Notes under the pieces: generated by a model | Told to the model about the DNA's origin: nothing | What the model saw: only the letters and a program-made list of their open reading frames with translations | The model's database searches: none | Source: Pseudomonas fluorescens | GTDB lineage: Bacteria; Pseudomonadota; Gammaproteobacteria; Pseudomonadales; Pseudomonadaceae | Direction: 5' to 3' | Assembly: GCF_000968015.1 (NCBI RefSeq) | Contig: NZ_LACH01000040.1 | Span: 1-64,000, forward strand | Length of the DNA stretch: 64,000 nucleotides | Position numbers and translations under genes: made by a program | Part shown: in pieces, positions 62,291 to 64,000 of the stretch | How the letters are laid out: each line of letters starts with the position of its first letter | How positions within the stretch are numbered: the first letter of the stretch is position 1

Positions 62291-63574
62291 ATGAACGCTG
62301 CCGTAGACGTTCTGCAGTCCAGCCATCAGCACATCAATCGCGACCGCTTGTGGCAGTCGCTCATGGACCTGGCCAAGCTCGGCGCCACGGTCAAGGGCGG
62401 CGTCTGTCGCCTGGCCCTGACCGACCTCGACCGTCAGGCCCGGGACATTTTCGTCAACTGGTGCGAGGAGGCCGGTTGCACCGTCAGCATCGACGCCGTC
62501 GGCAACATCTTCGCCCGCCGCCCCGGCCGCAACCCGAACCTGCCACCGGTGATGACCGGCAGCCACATCGACACCCAACCCACCGGCGGCAAGTTCGACG
62601 GCTGCTTCGGCGTACTGGCCGGTGTCGAAGTGCTGCGCACCCTCAATGACCTGGGCGTGGAAACCGAAGCACCGCTGGAAGTCGTGGTCTGGACCAACGA
62701 GGAAGGTTCACGCTTCGCTCCGTGCATGATGGGCTCCGGCGTATTCGCAGAAAAATTCACCCTCGAAGAAACCCTGGCCAAGGTCGATGCCGAGGGCGTC
62801 ACCGTCGGCGAAGCGTTGAACGCCATCGGCTACGCCGGCCCACGCGAGGTCATCGGCCATGCTGTCGGCGCCTATTTCGAGGCCCATATCGAACAAGGCC
62901 CGATCCTTGAAGACGAACACAAAACCATCGGTGTGGTGATGGGCGCACTCGGGCAGAAATGGTTCGACCTGAAACTGCGTGGCGTCGAAGCCCACGCCGG
63001 CCCGACGCCGATGCACCTGCGCAAGGATGCTCTGGTCGGCGCTTCGGTGATCGTCGGTGCGGTCAACCGCGCTGCTCTCGGTCATCAACCGCACGCCTGC
63101 GGCACCGTTGGCTGCCTGCAAGCCTATCCCGGCTCACGCAACGTCATCCCCGGCGAAGTGCGCATGACCCTGGACTTCCGTCATCTGGAACCGGCGCGCC
63201 TGGACTCGATGATCGCCGAAGTCCGCGAAGTCATCGAAACCACCTGCGAGGAACACGGCCTGACCTTCGAACTGACACCCACCGCGGATTTCCCGCCGCT
63301 GTACTTCGACAACGGTTGTGTCGAGGCGGTACGCGGCGCCGCCCAAGGGCTGGGCCTGTCGCACATGGACATCGTCAGCGGAGCAGGGCACGACGCAATC
63401 TTCCTCGCCGAACTCGGCCCGGCCGGGATGATCTTCGTACCGTGCGAAGGCGGCATCAGCCACAACGAAATCGAAAACGCCGCACCGGATGACCTGGCGG
63501 CCGGGTGCGCGGTGTTGTTGCGGGCGATGCTGGCGGCTTCGGCGGCGATTGCCAGTGGTCAATTGGCGGCCTGA
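62291..63574 (+). CDS. hyuC: Beta-ureidopropionase / N-carbamoyl amidohydrolase (M20 family)
   Basis: A 427-residue two-metal M20-type amidohydrolase. Metal residues lie in MTGSHIDTQPTGGKFDG (about 88-104), VVWTNEEGSRFAPCMMGS (about 135-152), the FEAHIEQGPILE region near 196, and the late His in EGGISHNEIE. It splits N-carbamoyl-beta-alanine into beta-alanine, CO2 and ammonia, the last step of the reductive pyrimidine pathway. L-carbamoylases and allantoate hydrolases are close relatives, but the neighbours support this role. GAGGAG lies before the ATG. Confidence 0.9.
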   Translation: MNAAVDVLQSSHQHINRDRLWQSLMDLAKLGATVKGGVCRLALTDLDRQARDIFVNWCEEAGCTVSIDAVGNIFARRPGRNPNLPPVMTGSHIDTQPTGGKFDGCFGVLAGVEVLRTLNDLGVETEAPLEVVVWTNEEGSRFAPCMMGSGVFAEKFTLEETLAKVDAEGVTVGEALNAIGYAGPREVIGHAVGAYFEAHIEQGPILEDEHKTIGVVMGALGQKWFDLKLRGVEAHAGPTPMHLRKDALVGASVIVGAVNRAALGHQPHACGTVGCLQAYPGSRNVIPGEVRMTLDFRHLEPARLDSMIAEVREVIETTCEEHGLTFELTPTADFPPLYFDNGCVEAVRGAAQGLGLSHMDIVSGAGHDAIFLAELGPAGMIFVPCEGGISHNEIENAAPDDLAAGCAVLLRAMLAASAAIASGQLAA

Positions 63575-63660
63575 AGATCAAAAGATCGCAGGCTGCGCCA
63601 GCTCCTACAGGGGCACGCATTCCCGTGTAGGAGCTGGCGCAGCCTGCGATTTTTTGATCT
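63575..63660. repeat. Family IV REP pair next to RAYT
   Basis: Inverted arms 63575-63609 and 63626-63660 of 35 bases with one mismatch; core CTGCGCCAGCTCCTACA / TGTAGGAGCTGGCGCAG and outer AGATCAAAA. It begins at the hyuC stop and ends 7 bases before the RAYT stop, so it may end both transcripts. Confidence 0.9.
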
Positions 63661-63667
63661 TTGCCTT

Positions 63668-64000
63668 TCAAAGCCAAATGGCATCCCACAGTGGGTAATC
63701 GCCAATCCGCTTGACCAGTCCCGCACGCAACGGATTCATGACGATGTAACGTGCTGCATCCTTGATGTCTTCATCACGACGCAAAGCGCGATCGTAATAC
63801 CCTGGTTGCCATAATCTGCCCTGTTTCTGCCGTGCAAGATTGATCGACCGGCTACTTCGGGATTTTATGCGGCACATAAGTTCGGCCAAGGTGCCGTGAT
63901 GCAACTCCAGCAACCAATGCAGATGGTCTGGCATCACCACCCAGGCCATTGACGTCACGGCCGAGGTTTCATCGGCACAACGCAACTGATCAACCACCAG
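63668..64000 (-). mobile_element. REP-associated tyrosine transposase (RAYT), 5' part beyond the window
   Basis: The C-terminal 110 residues of an IS200/IS605-like Y1 transposase of the RAYT type. The HUH metal motif is in VMPDHLHWLLEL, the catalytic Tyr in WQPGYYDRALRRDED, and the family end ARYIVMNPLRAGLV is present. The frame stays open to the window edge, so the start lies further right. RAYTs are single-copy genes that spread REP sequences; the family IV pair directly behind it is probably its cognate repeat. Confidence 0.88.

Overview
The window looks like chromosomal DNA of a fluorescent Pseudomonas (P. fluorescens/P. putida group). The evidence is the overall high G+C, the divergent bkdR / bkdA1-A2-B-lpdV operon, an ercA-ercS / pqqABCDE / ped alcohol-oxidation block in the Pseudomonas order, a dmeRF pair, and at least twelve paired copies of the typical Pseudomonas REP sequence (TGTGGGAGCGAGCTTGCTCG). 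No rRNA, tRNA, CRISPR array or complete insertion sequence was found. The only mobile-type gene is a partial REP-associated tyrosine transposase at the right edge.

Left part (1-14.3 kb): a KefB/C-type antiporter; a LysR / aconitate-isomerase-like / MFS module that probably serves trans-aconitate use; an RcnB-like protein; a PAS-GGDEF cyclase; an FKBP; an E3-type bacteriocin broken by a frameshift, with an intact immunity gene; D-cysteine desulfhydrase with a LysR regulator; the dmeRF cobalt/nickel module; a cytochrome P450 relic; and a LysE exporter with a LysR regulator. An A+T-rich, probably transferred glycosyltransferase-like gene follows (14.45-15.42 kb).

Middle part: ilvE (15.5-16.5 kb) and the bkd branched-chain keto acid dehydrogenase operon with its Lrp-type activator (16.8-22.4 kb), both concerned with branched-chain amino acids. 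Next come a persulfide-dioxygenase-like hydrolase, a TauE/SafE exporter and a porin.

Alcohol oxidation block (26-49 kb): FIST protein and ErcS' hybrid kinase; a leftward operon coding for a PQQ-associated ABC system (binding protein, beta-propeller, ATPase, permease, CxxxCW protein) and ending near the AgmR/ErbR response regulator; a rightward operon for cytochrome c PedF, a MoxJ-like binding protein, a SoxYZ-like carrier and a zinc metallohydrolase; the quinoprotein dehydrogenase PedH, which carries the second aspartate typical of lanthanide enzymes; an ExaC/PedI aldehyde dehydrogenase; pqqABCDE; then ErcA and ErcS. Together they would make PQQ, oxidise alcohols in the periplasm, pass electrons to cytochrome c, oxidise the aldehydes and regulate the block. 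The calcium-type PedE/ExaA and the PedS2/R2 pair are absent from the window. Several promoters share a CTAC-n-ACCAA-like motif at a similar distance from the start codon.

Right part: a uronate module (aldose epimerase, SMP-30 lactonase, uronate dehydrogenase, OprD porin) with shared GTCGTACRAC operators; copCD; and a reductive pyrimidine cluster (TetR, preA, preT, dihydropyrimidinase, NCS1 transporter, beta-ureidopropionase), with a palindrome and a structured leader between the divergent units. Four families of REP/REPIN-like inverted repeats fill many intergenic gaps, and two of them form nested composites.
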